This document shows, one piece after another, positions 16,243-25,686 of a DNA stretch of 64,000 nt. The stretch is taken from assembly GCF_000702265.1 (NCBI RefSeq), contig NZ_KL370880.1:1-64000 (forward strand). The letters run 5' to 3'. Under the pieces are notes generated by a model, which was not told the DNA's origin, did no database searches, and saw nothing but the letters and a program-made list of their open reading frames with translations. This DNA comes from Butyrivibrio sp. NC2002 (GTDB lineage: Bacteria; Bacillota; Clostridia; Lachnospirales; Lachnospiraceae). Each line of letters opens with the position of its first letter. Position 1 is the stretch's first letter. The position numbers and the translations under genes are program-made.

Positions 16243-17946
16243 ATGAAGAAAAAACTGATACCGGTGATAGTTATTATCGCCTTGATTTTAATAATTGGAT
16301 TGATATATGGAATTCAGCTTTATAACGAGCACTTTTCATATTCAAAAGAGAGAGCTGATCTGTCGGAGTACTTTCATATAGGAAGTGATGATGAGGTAGC
16401 AATAGTAGTAGGAAATGAGCTGCTGGAAGATAAGGCCAGGATAAAAGACGGTAATATTTACTTAGACTACGAGACAGTAGCGAATTATATTTCGAATAGA
16501 TTTTACTTTGGAGATGCGGATGGAATTCTGGTATATACTACGCCGGATAATATAATTACCACTCAGATAGGAACTACGGTTTATAGTACGTCACAAGGTG
16601 AGCAGACGGATGCCGGATATGAGATTTCATTCATGGATGGCGACAAGCTGTATGTGAATATCGATTATGTTAAAAACTATTCCGCAATGACATACGCAGC
16701 TTATGACTCACCAAACCGTATACAGATATATGCCGGTTTGAACAGTCTTAATAGCGCAATATTAAAGAAGAAGACGCACCTTAGAGTGCTTGGTGGCATC
16801 AAGAGTGCGATCCTTACAGATTTAGAAGAAAATGACAGCGTTGTAGTTCTGGAAGAAATGGAAGAATGGTCAAAGGTACAGACAGAAGACGCTTTTATAG
16901 GATATGTAGAAAATAAATATCTTTCCGAAACTCAGGAAGTTATAAAGGGAGCAGAGCTTAGTAGTGAGCTTTCCGATTACTCCGGTGTTTCCTTTGAAGG
17001 AAAGGTAAACATGGGCTTTCATCAGATTGGAGGAGCTGCGGGAAATCAGACACTTACAGGAATTCTTCAGCAGTCAAAGGGGATAAATGTTATAGCGCCA
17101 ACCTGGTTTTCTATTACAGGTAGTGATGGAAGTATTACAAGCTACGCTAACAGCGAATATGTAACAACCTGCCATGCATCAAATATTCAGGTGTGGGCAG
17201 TTGTAGACAATTTCAATGGTAATGGAGATGGCGATACAGAAGCTGTTTTGAGCCATGCAGCATCAAGACAAAAGCTTGTAAGCAGCCTAATGGAGATGGC
17301 TTCCACTTATAGCCTTGATGGAATAAATGTGGATTTTGAACAGATATCTGAATCATACTCAAGATCTTATATTGAGTTTATAAGAGAGTTGTCAGTATCA
17401 TGCAGGGCAAACGGAATTGTTTTATCTGTGGATAACTATGTTCCGATGGATTTTAATGATCATTATGATCTTGCTGAGCAGGGCATTGTTTGTGACTATG
17501 TCATAATAATGGGATATGATGAGCATTATGCTGGATCCGAAGAAGCAGGATCTGTTGCTTCTATAGATTATGTTACTAATGGAATAAATGATACGCTTGA
17601 AAAAGTAAGTGCATCTAAGATAATAAATGCAATTCCTTTTTACACCAGATTGTGGACTACACAAGGCGGAGAGGTAACTAGCAAAGCTCTTCATATGCAG
17701 GGAGCGCAGAATATTATTGATAAATATGGCGTAGAGATGACATGGGATGATGCTACCTGCCAGTATTACGGCGAGTACACCAATGAAGATGGTAATCTTT
17801 GCCAGCTATGGAATGAAGAAGCCAGATCTATTGAGGCAAAGCTCAGTGTTATGCAGACAGCTCAGATTGCCGGCGTTGCGGAATGGGCACTTGGCTTTGA
17901 GACTGCTGATATTTGGGACGTTATTGCTGCATATATGGCAAACTAA
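16243..17946 (+). CDS. Glycoside hydrolase family 18 protein with SH3-like domain
   Basis: The 567-residue protein is anchored by an N-terminal signal/membrane segment (residues about 3-25). It has an extracellular region, a bacterial SH3-like domain (about 180-230, HLRVLGG...WSKVQTEDAFIGYVENKYL), and a GH18 catalytic barrel (about 245-565). The active site DGINVDFEQ (about 358) keeps the proton-donor Glu; the middle Asp of DxxDxDxE is Asn, as in YaaH/SleL-type wall glucosaminidases. It likely trims peptidoglycan at the surface. The start at 16243 follows AAGGAGC; an in-frame ATG at 16225 lacks a ribosome site. YwlC follows after 9 nt. Confidence 0.88.
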   Translation: MKKKLIPVIVIIALILIIGLIYGIQLYNEHFSYSKERADLSEYFHIGSDDEVAIVVGNELLEDKARIKDGNIYLDYETVANYISNRFYFGDADGILVYTTPDNIITTQIGTTVYSTSQGEQTDAGYEISFMDGDKLYVNIDYVKNYSAMTYAAYDSPNRIQIYAGLNSLNSAILKKKTHLRVLGGIKSAILTDLEENDSVVVLEEMEEWSKVQTEDAFIGYVENKYLSETQEVIKGAELSSELSDYSGVSFEGKVNMGFHQIGGAAGNQTLTGILQQSKGINVIAPTWFSITGSDGSITSYANSEYVTTCHASNIQVWAVVDNFNGNGDGDTEAVLSHAASRQKLVSSLMEMASTYSLDGINVDFEQISESYSRSYIEFIRELSVSCRANGIVLSVDNYVPMDFNDHYDLAEQGIVCDYVIIMGYDEHYAGSEEAGSVASIDYVTNGINDTLEKVSASKIINAIPFYTRLWTTQGGEVTSKALHMQGAQNIIDKYGVEMTWDDATCQYYGEYTNEDGNLCQLWNEEARSIEAKLSVMQTAQIAGVAEWALGFETADIWDVIAAYMAN

Positions 17947-17955
17947 GAGGTTATT

Positions 17956-19020
17956 ATGGATACAAAAGTAGTAAGTATTGAAGAAGATCAAATAGATGAT
18001 AAAGCAAAGGAGTATTTAAAAGAAGCCGGAGAGATAATAAAGAAAGGCGGACTGGTTGCTTTCCCTACGGAAACAGTGTATGGACTTGGCGGAGATGCTC
18101 TTAATCCAGAGTCATCCAAGAAAATCTATGCAGCAAAGGGAAGACCGTCGGACAATCCGCTGATCGTTCATATAGCTGACATGGAGCACCTTGGAAAAAT
18201 TGTAAAAAGCATTCCTGCGGAGGCGTATAAGCTCGCAGAAAAGTATTGGCCGGGCCCCCTTACGATGATCATGGATAAGGCAGACTGCGTTCCTTACGAG
18301 ACTACCGGCGGACTTGATACAGTTGCAGTAAGAATGCCCAGTAACAGGATTGCAGCAGAATTTATAAGACAGTCAGGTGGATATATAGCGGCTCCAAGTG
18401 CAAATATTTCAGGAAGACCAAGCCCTACGGAAGCAAAGTATTGCATAGAGGATCTTGACGGAAAAGTACAGATGATAATTGATGGAGGAAAAGTTGGGAT
18501 AGGACTTGAATCTACCATCATAGATCTTACAGTTTCACCTCCGATGATTCTTAGACCCGGCTATATAACAAGGGAAAATCTTCAGGCGATCGTAGAAGAA
18601 GTAAGAGTTGATAAAACTATTCTGGATTCCAATTCAAAGGAAGCACCCAAAGCTCCCGGAATGAAGTACAGACATTATGCACCTAAGGGAAATCTAAAAA
18701 TAGTTGAAGGAAAGCAGGAAGAAGTAATATCATATATTAATGAAAAGATAACAGAACTTGAGCCCGGAAGTGAAAAAACAGGCGTGATCGCAACAACAGA
18801 ATCTGCTTCCTTTTACAAGGCAGACGTAGTCAAAATTGCGGGAAATCGTGATGATGAGGACGAAATAGCAAGAAATCTTTTCAGCATTTTAAGAGAATTT
18901 GATGATGAAAATGTAAGTGTCATTTATTCAGAGGCCTTTAATGATACGGGAGTCGGGCAGGCTATTATGAACAGGCTCTTAAAGGCAGCAGGACATCAGG
19001 TTATAGATTTAGGGAGGTAA
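17956..19020 (+). CDS. ywlC: Threonylcarbamoyl-AMP synthase (Sua5/YwlC)
   Basis: The 354-residue protein is the two-domain Sua5 form. The YrdC domain is at about 15-215 (FPTETVYGLGGDALN, AAKGRPSDNPLIVHI, WPGPLTMI, SANISGRPSPT), and a Sua5 C-terminal domain follows the linker PGMKYRHYAP (about 235). It makes threonylcarbamoyl-AMP from threonine, bicarbonate and ATP for t6A37 of ANN-decoding tRNAs. The mtaB gene at 49610 encodes the enzyme that later methylthiolates that t6A. It lies 6 nt before rpiB in an apparent operon. Confidence 0.95.
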   Translation: MDTKVVSIEEDQIDDKAKEYLKEAGEIIKKGGLVAFPTETVYGLGGDALNPESSKKIYAAKGRPSDNPLIVHIADMEHLGKIVKSIPAEAYKLAEKYWPGPLTMIMDKADCVPYETTGGLDTVAVRMPSNRIAAEFIRQSGGYIAAPSANISGRPSPTEAKYCIEDLDGKVQMIIDGGKVGIGLESTIIDLTVSPPMILRPGYITRENLQAIVEEVRVDKTILDSNSKEAPKAPGMKYRHYAPKGNLKIVEGKQEEVISYINEKITELEPGSEKTGVIATTESASFYKADVVKIAGNRDDEDEIARNLFSILREFDDENVSVIYSEAFNDTGVGQAIMNRLLKAAGHQVIDLGR

Positions 19021-19026
19021 GAAAAA

Positions 19027-19461
19027 ATGATAGCACTTGGAAGTGATCATGGCGGATTTGCGCTTAAGCAGGTCGTGATCAAACATCTTGAAGAGAGAGG
19101 AATTGAATATAAGGATTTTGGAACATACGACGAAAATTCCTGTGATTATCCCATCTTTGGAAAGGCAGCAGCTGAGGCGGTTGCAAATGGTGAGTGCGAG
19201 AAAGGAATTGTGATCTGCACTACCGGAATAGGCATTTCAATCGTTGCCAACAAGGTTAAAGGAATAAGATGTGCGCTTTGCAGTGAACCTCATTCAGCAA
19301 GACTTACAAGAGAGCACAATGATGCTAATGTACTTGCAATGGGAGGTGGCCTCATAGGAACTGATATGGCAATTGATATTGTAGATACATTTTTGGATAC
19401 ACCTTTTTCAGGACTTGAGAAACATTCCAGAAGGATTTCTGAGATAGCTGACATGGAGTAG
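19027..19461 (+). CDS. rpiB: Ribose 5-phosphate isomerase B
   Basis: The 144-residue RpiB starts MIALGSDHGGFALK and has the phosphate-loop region GIVICTTGIGISIVANKVKGIRC with the catalytic Cys in the CTTGIG motif (about 66). ALCSEPHSARLTREHNDANVLAMG is also diagnostic. It interconverts ribose-5-P and ribulose-5-P in the non-oxidative pentose phosphate route, supplying the PRPP synthase encoded at 24469-25662. It starts after GGGAGGTAAG. Confidence 0.96.
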   Translation: MIALGSDHGGFALKQVVIKHLEERGIEYKDFGTYDENSCDYPIFGKAAAEAVANGECEKGIVICTTGIGISIVANKVKGIRCALCSEPHSARLTREHNDANVLAMGGGLIGTDMAIDIVDTFLDTPFSGLEKHSRRISEIADME

Positions 19462-19479
19462 TTTACAAGGGAGGTAGGT

Positions 19480-19962
19480 ATGAAAAGAGAGGACTATATA
19501 TCCTGGGATGAGTATTTCATGGGAGTGGCAAAGCTTGCTGCTATGCGTTCAAAGGACCCCAATACTCAGGTTGGAACCTGTATTGTAAGTAATGACAACA
19601 AGATTTTGTCTATGGGATATAACGGTTTCCCTACAGGATGTGACGACAATCTTTTTCCCTGGGAGAGAGATGGCGAGGATGAACTTTCTACAAAATATCC
19701 ATTTGTTACTCACAGCGAACTGAATGCAATATTAAATTACAGAGGCGGAAGCCTTGAGGGAGCAAAACTCTATGTGTCACTTTTCCCCTGCAATGAATGT
19801 GCGAAAGCAATAATTCAGGCGGGTATAAGGACTGTTGTTTACGACAGTGACAAGTATAGCGCTTCAGCTGCGACAAGAGCGTCCAAGAAAATGTTTGACG
19901 CTGCGGGCGTTGAGTATTATCCCTACAAAAGAAGCGGCAAAAATATTCATATAGAAATATAA
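19480..19962 (+). CDS. Deoxycytidylate deaminase family protein (ComEB-like)
   Basis: The 160-residue zinc deaminase has the start SWDEYFMGVAKLAAMRSKDP, the zinc/proton-shuttle motif HSELNAI (about 86-92; HxE) and PCNECAKAIIQAG (about 106-118; PCxxC). It likely converts dCMP to dUMP for dTTP synthesis. The conserved residues are intact. It starts after GGGAGGTAGGT and is 18 nt after rpiB, in the same run. Confidence 0.92.
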   Translation: MKREDYISWDEYFMGVAKLAAMRSKDPNTQVGTCIVSNDNKILSMGYNGFPTGCDDNLFPWERDGEDELSTKYPFVTHSELNAILNYRGGSLEGAKLYVSLFPCNECAKAIIQAGIRTVVYDSDKYSASAATRASKKMFDAAGVEYYPYKRSGKNIHIEI

Positions 19963-19980
19963 TTCATAAAAGGAGGCGTG

Positions 19981-20005
19981 GACCAAATTTCAAAAGATAT
20001 TGGTC
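19981..20005 (+). repeat. Small inverted repeat in the leader of the wall hydrolase gene
   Basis: GACCAA (19981-19986) and TTGGTC (20000-20005) are perfect complements, between a good AGGAGG at 19971-19976 and the preferred GTG start at 20029. Confidence 0.4.
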
Positions 20006-20028
20006 TGTGCGGTCAACGGGGGTATTTA

Positions 20029-21240
20029 GTGAAAAAGTTTTTGGGTAGAACTTCCGGATGCCTTATGGTTCTTGCCGTACTGGCTTTTTGTATCGGTAAG
20101 TCAGATATTAAGGTTCATGCTACAGAAGCCACCAGAAAAGCTCTTGAAGAAGCTAAAGAAAAGCTTTCGGAAACAAAGGATCAGCTCGAAAAGAAGCAGG
20201 ATGAGCTGGATGACAAAAAAGATGATATAACAAACCTTAACCAGGAAAAGAGCGAGCTGGAAAATAAACTGGATAATCTTAATGACCAGCTTACTGAAGT
20301 AAGCGACAATCTGTCCAGTCTTGAAGATAAGATAGATGTTAAGGAAAATGAGATTTACAGCACCCAGGAAGAACTGAAGGAAGCGATAAAAACAAAAGAC
20401 GATCAGTATGCTGCCATGAAAAAGCGTGTTCAGTTTATTTATGAAAAACAGAGCTTTATGCTCATGGACATGCTTCTTGATGTTGGAAGCTTTGCGGATT
20501 TTCTTAATCAGAGTAATTATATAGCTGCGCTCTCCGGTTATGATAGAAAGATGCTTCTTGCATACGAGCAGACCTGCGAAGATGTAGAGGCAAAGGAGAA
20601 TCTGCTTAAGTCGCAGAAGGAAGAATTGGACACTGCAAAAGCCGAAGTTGAAGCGGAGCAGAGCAGAGTTTCCGGACTTGTAAATCAAACAAGCGGAAGC
20701 ATCAGCCAGTATAAAAAGAATATTTCCTCAGCTGAAGAGGAAGCAAAGAATATTGAAGCGCAGGCAAAAGAATATGAGTCTCAGGTTGAATCGCAAAATG
20801 ATGATGTAAAAAAACTTGAGGCAAAGCTTGCGGAAGAAATCAGATTATCCAAGCTGGCAAAGAGTTCGTCCTGGAGAAGTATTGGCGAAGTTCAGTTTGC
20901 AGAAGGAGACAGAGAACTTCTTGCTAATCTTATATACTGCGAAGCGGGCGCAGAACCTTATGAAGGTAAAGTTGCAGTCGGCGCAGTAGTTATAAACAGA
21001 GTTTTAAGCTCAGTATATCCTGATACAGTAGTTGGAGTTATTTACCAGTCAGGACAGTTTTCACCTGTAGGAAGTGGAAGACTGGCACTTGCGCTTGCAA
21101 ACGGAAGCGCAACAGAAGCATGCTATCAGGCAGCAGATGCAGCCATGAGCGGACAAACTAATGTAGGTAACTGTGTATACTTTAGAACTCCTATACCGGG
21201 TCTTACCGGAATTAATATAGGAGGTCATGTATTTTATTGA
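20029..21240 (+). CDS. Secreted coiled-coil protein with SleB-like cell wall hydrolase domain
   Basis: The 403-residue protein has an N-terminal signal peptide (about 1-31, ending near KVHA), a long coiled coil rich in Glu/Lys/Leu (about 35-270) resembling PcsB/CwlO regulators, and a C-terminal hydrolase_2 (SleB) domain starting GDRELLANLIYCEAGAEPYE (about 288) and containing GAVVINRV. It probably acts on peptidoglycan during division, controlled through the coiled coil. I chose GTG 20029 because it begins the signal peptide and follows GGGGG. GTG 19978 is in frame but sits 1 nt from AGGAGG. Its stop overlaps the converging DUF402 gene by 7 nt. Confidence 0.85.
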   Translation: MKKFLGRTSGCLMVLAVLAFCIGKSDIKVHATEATRKALEEAKEKLSETKDQLEKKQDELDDKKDDITNLNQEKSELENKLDNLNDQLTEVSDNLSSLEDKIDVKENEIYSTQEELKEAIKTKDDQYAAMKKRVQFIYEKQSFMLMDMLLDVGSFADFLNQSNYIAALSGYDRKMLLAYEQTCEDVEAKENLLKSQKEELDTAKAEVEAEQSRVSGLVNQTSGSISQYKKNISSAEEEAKNIEAQAKEYESQVESQNDDVKKLEAKLAEEIRLSKLAKSSSWRSIGEVQFAEGDRELLANLIYCEAGAEPYEGKVAVGAVVINRVLSSVYPDTVVGVIYQSGQFSPVGSGRLALALANGSATEACYQAADAAMSGQTNVGNCVYFRTPIPGLTGINIGGHVFY

Positions 21241-21725
21241 TCATCTGTCTGCGATATGGCTTTGATGATAGGAGCTTCTAAAGCAGAGATGCTGTTTTCA
21301 TATAAGGCATCTAAGAGATCATTAAGGTTTAAAAGTGCTTTTTTAAGCTGCTTTTCGGTTATCAGGCGCTTTTCAAATGCTTCGGATAACTCATCCAGAT
21401 CGAGAATGCGTATTTTTCCGTCAGGATATATTACGACATCTGCCAGAAGGTCAAGTACAAGAAGAGAATTCTCCTCCGGACCTTGCTGATAATCTACTAT
21501 GTCGCAGTACCAGTACATCAGGGATGAGTCATGACGATAAAACTTGCTGATCTTGTATCCTCTTTTTAAATAATAGCAGGAATAACCGTGGGACAGATCA
21601 GACCTGGGATGAATTGCTTTCCAGGAGGTGACGATTGTGTTTTCGTCACACTTTAGAATTTGATCGTCCTTAAGAAGAATACATTCATTCGGTATTAGAC
21701 GTTTGCGGTAAAGAATAGGGTTCAT
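21234..21725 (-). CDS. DUF402 domain protein
   Basis: The 163-residue minus-strand protein has the DUF402 core: KFYRHDSSLMYWYCDIVDYQ (about 82-101) and DLLADVVIYPDGKIRILDLDEL (about 112-133). Characterised relatives include nucleoside phosphatases such as Ntdp/YgaC, but the family is mixed and the reaction here cannot be fixed. Its final codons overlap the end of the wall hydrolase gene on the other strand. It is divergent from the large envelope protein gene at 21841. Confidence 0.75.
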   Translation of the reverse strand: MNPILYRKRLIPNECILLKDDQILKCDENTIVTSWKAIHPRSDLSHGYSCYYLKRGYKISKFYRHDSSLMYWYCDIVDYQQGPEENSLLVLDLLADVVIYPDGKIRILDLDELSEAFEKRLITEKQLKKALLNLNDLLDALYENSISALEAPIIKAISQTDDQ

Positions 21726-21782
21726 AATTCCCTCAATCTGCGCACGATTGCGCTGAAACGCGAATTGTTAAGTTAGAAAAAT

Positions 21783-21802
21783 ATTACCTCGATGAAGGTA
21801 AT
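21783..21802. repeat. Hairpin in the spacer between DUF402 and the envelope protein gene
   Basis: ATTACCT (21783-21789) and AGGTAAT (21796-21802) are perfect complements around a 6-nt loop, within the 115-nt divergent spacer. It could be an operator or a leader hairpin. No clear promoter pair was found here. Confidence 0.4.
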
Positions 21803-21840
21803 AAGTCAATTGAAATTCAGATATAGGATTATACAAAATT

Positions 21841-24390
21841 ATGGTTAAAAATTTAATAAAAATAGCATATACACTTTTGGTGTTTATCATAGCTGTTATA
21901 TTGATAGGGCATTTCACTAACGTTGAAACCGTTGATATGACAGCCCAGATGAGTGATGCAACCTTTCCGACGATCACATTTGAGGCAGGACAGAGAAAAA
22001 TAAACACTCTTCACGGATATGCAGCCGAAATGGATGTAAGTCACATGAGAGGCGGCGTTTTGCCAGTTGATAAGAGCAGAAGTGTTAGCTTTTCGATGAA
22101 TACCTATGGTACTGCAGTATCAAATCTGAGATTTGAAATAAGGCAGGTATCGGGTAATTCACTGGTTGAAAATTCAGAGATTACGGATTATTCCCAAAAT
22201 GAGAATATGATAACCGGTAGCTTTCAGATAAAGGATCTGATTGAATCTAATCAGGAATACATGCTTGTGATCCTGGCAGATATGAATGAGAAAACTGTAA
22301 GGTACTATACAAGAGTAGTATGGGCAGAGGATGGAGAGCAGTTCCATCTTAATGAAATAGTTGGATTTGTCTTAAATTTTGTGAACATGACTTTTGATAA
22401 GAATGCGTCATCTGACGAACTCTCCAAGTATCTGGAGTCCAATTCCGAAGGAGATAATACATCATACAGTCACGTTACCATAAACAGCAGCTATGATCAG
22501 GTTACATGGGGTGATCTGAATATCATAAGTCACACAGAACCTAGTGTTGTTTTGACAGATATTCATTCGCAGACAGCTACGATAGACCTTAATTACAGAG
22601 TGATCCAGAAAACGGATGATAATGAAGAAAAAAGCTATAACATCCGGGAAAGCTACAGGATCAGGTATACTTCCGACAGAATATATCTGCTTAATTTCGA
22701 CAGGACAATGAACTATATCTTTAGCGCAGACAGCTCGGATATTACTGAAAATGCGATCAATTTGTGGATAACGCAAAGTGATGTTGAACTTAAGGAAAGT
22801 GATGGTGGAAATACATTTGCATTTGTCTCTGAAGGCAGATTGTATGCATATAACAGCACTGAGAATAAGATTGCTTATGTATTTGGCTTTTCATCTGATG
22901 ATGCGGATGATGAGAGAACTAACTGGATCCAGAGTGACATCAATATTTTAAGTGTTGACGAAGCGGGAAATGTTGAGTTTACCGTCACGGGATACATGAA
23001 CAGAGGCGAGCACGAAGGAATGGTGGGAATTGCGGCTTACGGATATGATTCCCAGTTAAATACAATTGAGGAAAGAGCTTTTATTCCTTCGAGCCTTCAT
23101 CAGGATATAGTTATCGCTTATTCTAAAAAAATCCAGTATGTAGGTGCAAACGGCCAGCTTTATACTATGCTGGACGGTGATATATTCATGGTGGATTTTG
23201 AAGACAGAAGCGCACAAAAAGTAATTGAGAATCTCTCTGATGATGGCTATTGTACATCGGATTCCGGCAATGCAATCGCATGGCAGGAAGCTGACAAAAA
23301 GAGCGTCAAGATAATGAATCTGACTACCAGAGCAGAGTCGGATATTACAGCAGATTCCGGTGACCTCATAAGAGTACTGGGATTTATGGGAGAAGACCTG
23401 GTATACGGACTTATCAGAGAGTCAGATGTACACAGCGATCTTCTGGGAAATCCTGTATACGGAATGTACAGTGTAAGGATTGTAGATAACGAGGGAAATA
23501 TTCTGGAAAACTACAGTCCTGACGGTGTGCTTATAACAGATGCATCGATCGATGAAAATGTAATAAGGCTTAAAAGGGCAAGATGGAATGAGGAGAGTGC
23601 AGCTTATGAAGAGCTAATCGATGACCAGATCATGAGCACACTTGCCAAGCAGATGGGTAGTAATTATATTACTGTTGCTGCTACAGATAGTTACAAGAAC
23701 ATTGTTGAGATCAGTGTAAAGAACACTATTAAGAAAAAATCCCTTATTCTTCAGACTCCTAATATGACATTGTATGAGGGATCAAGAGAAGTGAACATCA
23801 CAACCGACAGAGATTTCGAAAATGATCCATATTATTATGTATATGGACTCGGTGGTCTTGTCGGGGTATATGATAATCCTGCTGATGCTGTAAATGCCGG
23901 TTACAGTGCACCCGGTGTTGTGGTTGATGATAGTGACCACTATGTATGGTACAGAGGAAACTTAAGTACATCCAACCAGATTATGTATATAACAAATCTG
24001 GCAGCAGAGTGGGAAAACATGCCGGCTGAGAATTCAACAGCTGTATGCCTTGACTTGATCTTCCAGCATAAGGGAATAAGCGTTAATGTGCAGTCGTTAC
24101 TTGACCAGGGCAAATCTGTTGTGGAAATACTTGATGAAAATCTTACTTCTGCAAAGATCCTTGAGCTTGAGGGATGTCCTATGGACGCAATGCTCTATTA
24201 CGTAAATCAGGACATACCTGTTATGGCTACCTTAAATGATGGAAATAGTCTTTTGATCATTGGATTTAATGACTTAAATACCGTACTCCTTGAACCTTCA
24301 ACAGGACAGGTATATAAGCTTGGAAGAAAAGATACAGAAGCATTATTTTCAGGAAATGGTAATCACTTTGTGACCTACCTTCCTGAGTAA
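21841..24390 (+). CDS. Large membrane-anchored envelope protein, function unknown
   Basis: The 849-residue protein has one N-terminal membrane helix (about 7-25) and a large extracytoplasmic region. Mid-protein segments repeat a pattern of short beta strands (for example KIQYVGANGQLYTMLDGDIF), which suggests a propeller-like fold. The last 110 residues resemble a C39-type papain-fold domain (CPMDAMLYYVNQDIPVMATL, then LLIIGFNDLNTVLLEPSTG), but the usual catalytic Cys and His seem absent. I do not recognise a specific family. The ribosome site is weak (AGGA about 12 nt upstream). It converges on prs with a shared terminator. Confidence 0.6.
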   Translation: MVKNLIKIAYTLLVFIIAVILIGHFTNVETVDMTAQMSDATFPTITFEAGQRKINTLHGYAAEMDVSHMRGGVLPVDKSRSVSFSMNTYGTAVSNLRFEIRQVSGNSLVENSEITDYSQNENMITGSFQIKDLIESNQEYMLVILADMNEKTVRYYTRVVWAEDGEQFHLNEIVGFVLNFVNMTFDKNASSDELSKYLESNSEGDNTSYSHVTINSSYDQVTWGDLNIISHTEPSVVLTDIHSQTATIDLNYRVIQKTDDNEEKSYNIRESYRIRYTSDRIYLLNFDRTMNYIFSADSSDITENAINLWITQSDVELKESDGGNTFAFVSEGRLYAYNSTENKIAYVFGFSSDDADDERTNWIQSDINILSVDEAGNVEFTVTGYMNRGEHEGMVGIAAYGYDSQLNTIEERAFIPSSLHQDIVIAYSKKIQYVGANGQLYTMLDGDIFMVDFEDRSAQKVIENLSDDGYCTSDSGNAIAWQEADKKSVKIMNLTTRAESDITADSGDLIRVLGFMGEDLVYGLIRESDVHSDLLGNPVYGMYSVRIVDNEGNILENYSPDGVLITDASIDENVIRLKRARWNEESAAYEELIDDQIMSTLAKQMGSNYITVAATDSYKNIVEISVKNTIKKKSLILQTPNMTLYEGSREVNITTDRDFENDPYYYVYGLGGLVGVYDNPADAVNAGYSAPGVVVDDSDHYVWYRGNLSTSNQIMYITNLAAEWENMPAENSTAVCLDLIFQHKGISVNVQSLLDQGKSVVEILDENLTSAKILELEGCPMDAMLYYVNQDIPVMATLNDGNSLLIIGFNDLNTVLLEPSTGQVYKLGRKDTEALFSGNGNHFVTYLPE

Positions 24391-24401
24391 GCTATGATAT
24401 T

Positions 24402-24453
24402 AAAAAACGGTTCTTTCCGTCTTCTATAAATGAAGCGGAAAGAACCGTTTTAT
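24402..24453. terminator. Bidirectional terminator between the envelope protein gene and prs
   Basis: AAAACGGTTCTTTCCG (24404-24419) is a perfect 16-bp complement of 24436-24451, with A and T tracts on both sides and an inner CTTC/GAAG pairing. It serves both converging genes. Confidence 0.93.
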
Positions 24454-24468
24454 TCATATTTGAGTCAA

Positions 24469-25662
24469 TTAATTCTTCTCAAGTTCACCGGCATTGTATC
24501 TTGCAATGATGCTGTTGATACGCTCAACAGGATTAAGAAGATCACTGATTGAAGCATCGTGGTTAAGTGTATCAATGAGGTAAGCAATATACTTACTCAT
24601 ATCTGTGCTGATGTACCATTCTCTGGAAAGGAGCTCAGGTGTCTGGTAAATAAGGTTGGTAGTAAGGATTCTGTCGATAATTCCTTCCTCGTATGCCTTA
24701 TCAAACAGCTCAAGTCCGTTTGTGAAAAGTCCAAATGTTGAGAAAGCATAGATGTGAGCAGCTTTTCTATCTTTAAGAGCCTTTGCAACATCAAGAAGGC
24801 TTTCACCTGATGAGATCATATCATCTACGATGATAACATCTTTGCCTTCAACTGATGTTCCGAGGAACTCGTGTGAAACGATAGGATTTCTGCCGTTTAC
24901 TACAGTAGTGTAGTCTCTGCGCTTGTAGAACATACCTACGTCAAGACCCATTACACTGGCAAGATAAATAGCTCTGCCCATACCACCTTCATCAGGGCTT
25001 ATGATCATCATATTGTCGGAGTTGATCTTAAGACCATCGACGTTTTTAAGGAGTGCCTTTATAAACTGATATGTTGTACGAACAGTTTCAAAACCATTGA
25101 GAGGAATAGCGTTCTGTACTCTGGGATCGTGTGCATCGAATGTGATAATGTTATCTACACCCATGCTTACAAGTTCCTGAAGTGCGATAGCGCAATCCAG
25201 TGATTCTCTTGAAGTACGCTTGTGCTGACGGCTTTCGTATAAGAAAGGCATGATAACTGTGATTCTTCTTGCTTTTCCGCCTACAGCAGCGATGATACGT
25301 TTGAGATCCTGATAATGATCATCAGGTGACATGTGGTTTTCTTTTCCAAAGAGTGAGTATGTAAGTGAATAATTACATACATCTACCATTATATAGAGGT
25401 CATCACCTCTGACTGATTGAAGAATAACTCCCTTTGCTTCACCGGAACCAAATCTTGGTACTTCGGCTTTCAAAAGATAAGAAGGACGCTCATAACCTGT
25501 AAAAGCAAGACTGCCTTTGTGTTCGTTTTCACGTTCCTCTCTCCATTTAACAAGGTAGTAGTCTACCTTATCACCTAAAGGCTCGCATCCTTTTAAGGGT
25601 ATGATACCCAGTGAACCTACAGGAATGGTTTGAAGGTTTCTTTTTTCTTCTCTTCTTGGCAT
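24469..25662 (-). CDS. prs: Ribose-phosphate pyrophosphokinase, long atypical form
   Basis: The 397-residue minus-strand protein is a PRPP synthase family member longer than the usual 310-320, with about 70 extra residues at the N-terminus. Recognisable parts are ITVIMPFLYESRQHKRTSRE (about 130-150), TFDAHDPRVQNAIPLNGFE, GGMGRAIYLASVMG and the PRPP loop VIIVDDMISSGESLLDVAKAL (about 275-295), where the usual DDMIDTGGT is altered. It makes PRPP from ribose-5-P and ATP for nucleotides, His and Trp. It follows the dnaD-dnaC-like pair on the same strand with 24 nt between. Confidence 0.87.
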   Translation of the reverse strand: MPRREEKRNLQTIPVGSLGIIPLKGCEPLGDKVDYYLVKWREERENEHKGSLAFTGYERPSYLLKAEVPRFGSGEAKGVILQSVRGDDLYIMVDVCNYSLTYSLFGKENHMSPDDHYQDLKRIIAAVGGKARRITVIMPFLYESRQHKRTSRESLDCAIALQELVSMGVDNIITFDAHDPRVQNAIPLNGFETVRTTYQFIKALLKNVDGLKINSDNMMIISPDEGGMGRAIYLASVMGLDVGMFYKRRDYTTVVNGRNPIVSHEFLGTSVEGKDVIIVDDMISSGESLLDVAKALKDRKAAHIYAFSTFGLFTNGLELFDKAYEEGIIDRILTTNLIYQTPELLSREWYISTDMSKYIAYLIDTLNHDASISDLLNPVERINSIIARYNAGELEKN

Positions 25663-25686
25663 TAGGGGAATTCCTCACTTTCCGTT

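Noticed and set aside
20101..20688. Open frame on the minus strand opposite the coiled-coil region of the wall hydrolase (195 codons)
   Set aside because: A Lys/Glu-rich coiled coil leaves the opposite strand free of stops and yields Phe/Leu-rich nonsense. It has no ribosome site.
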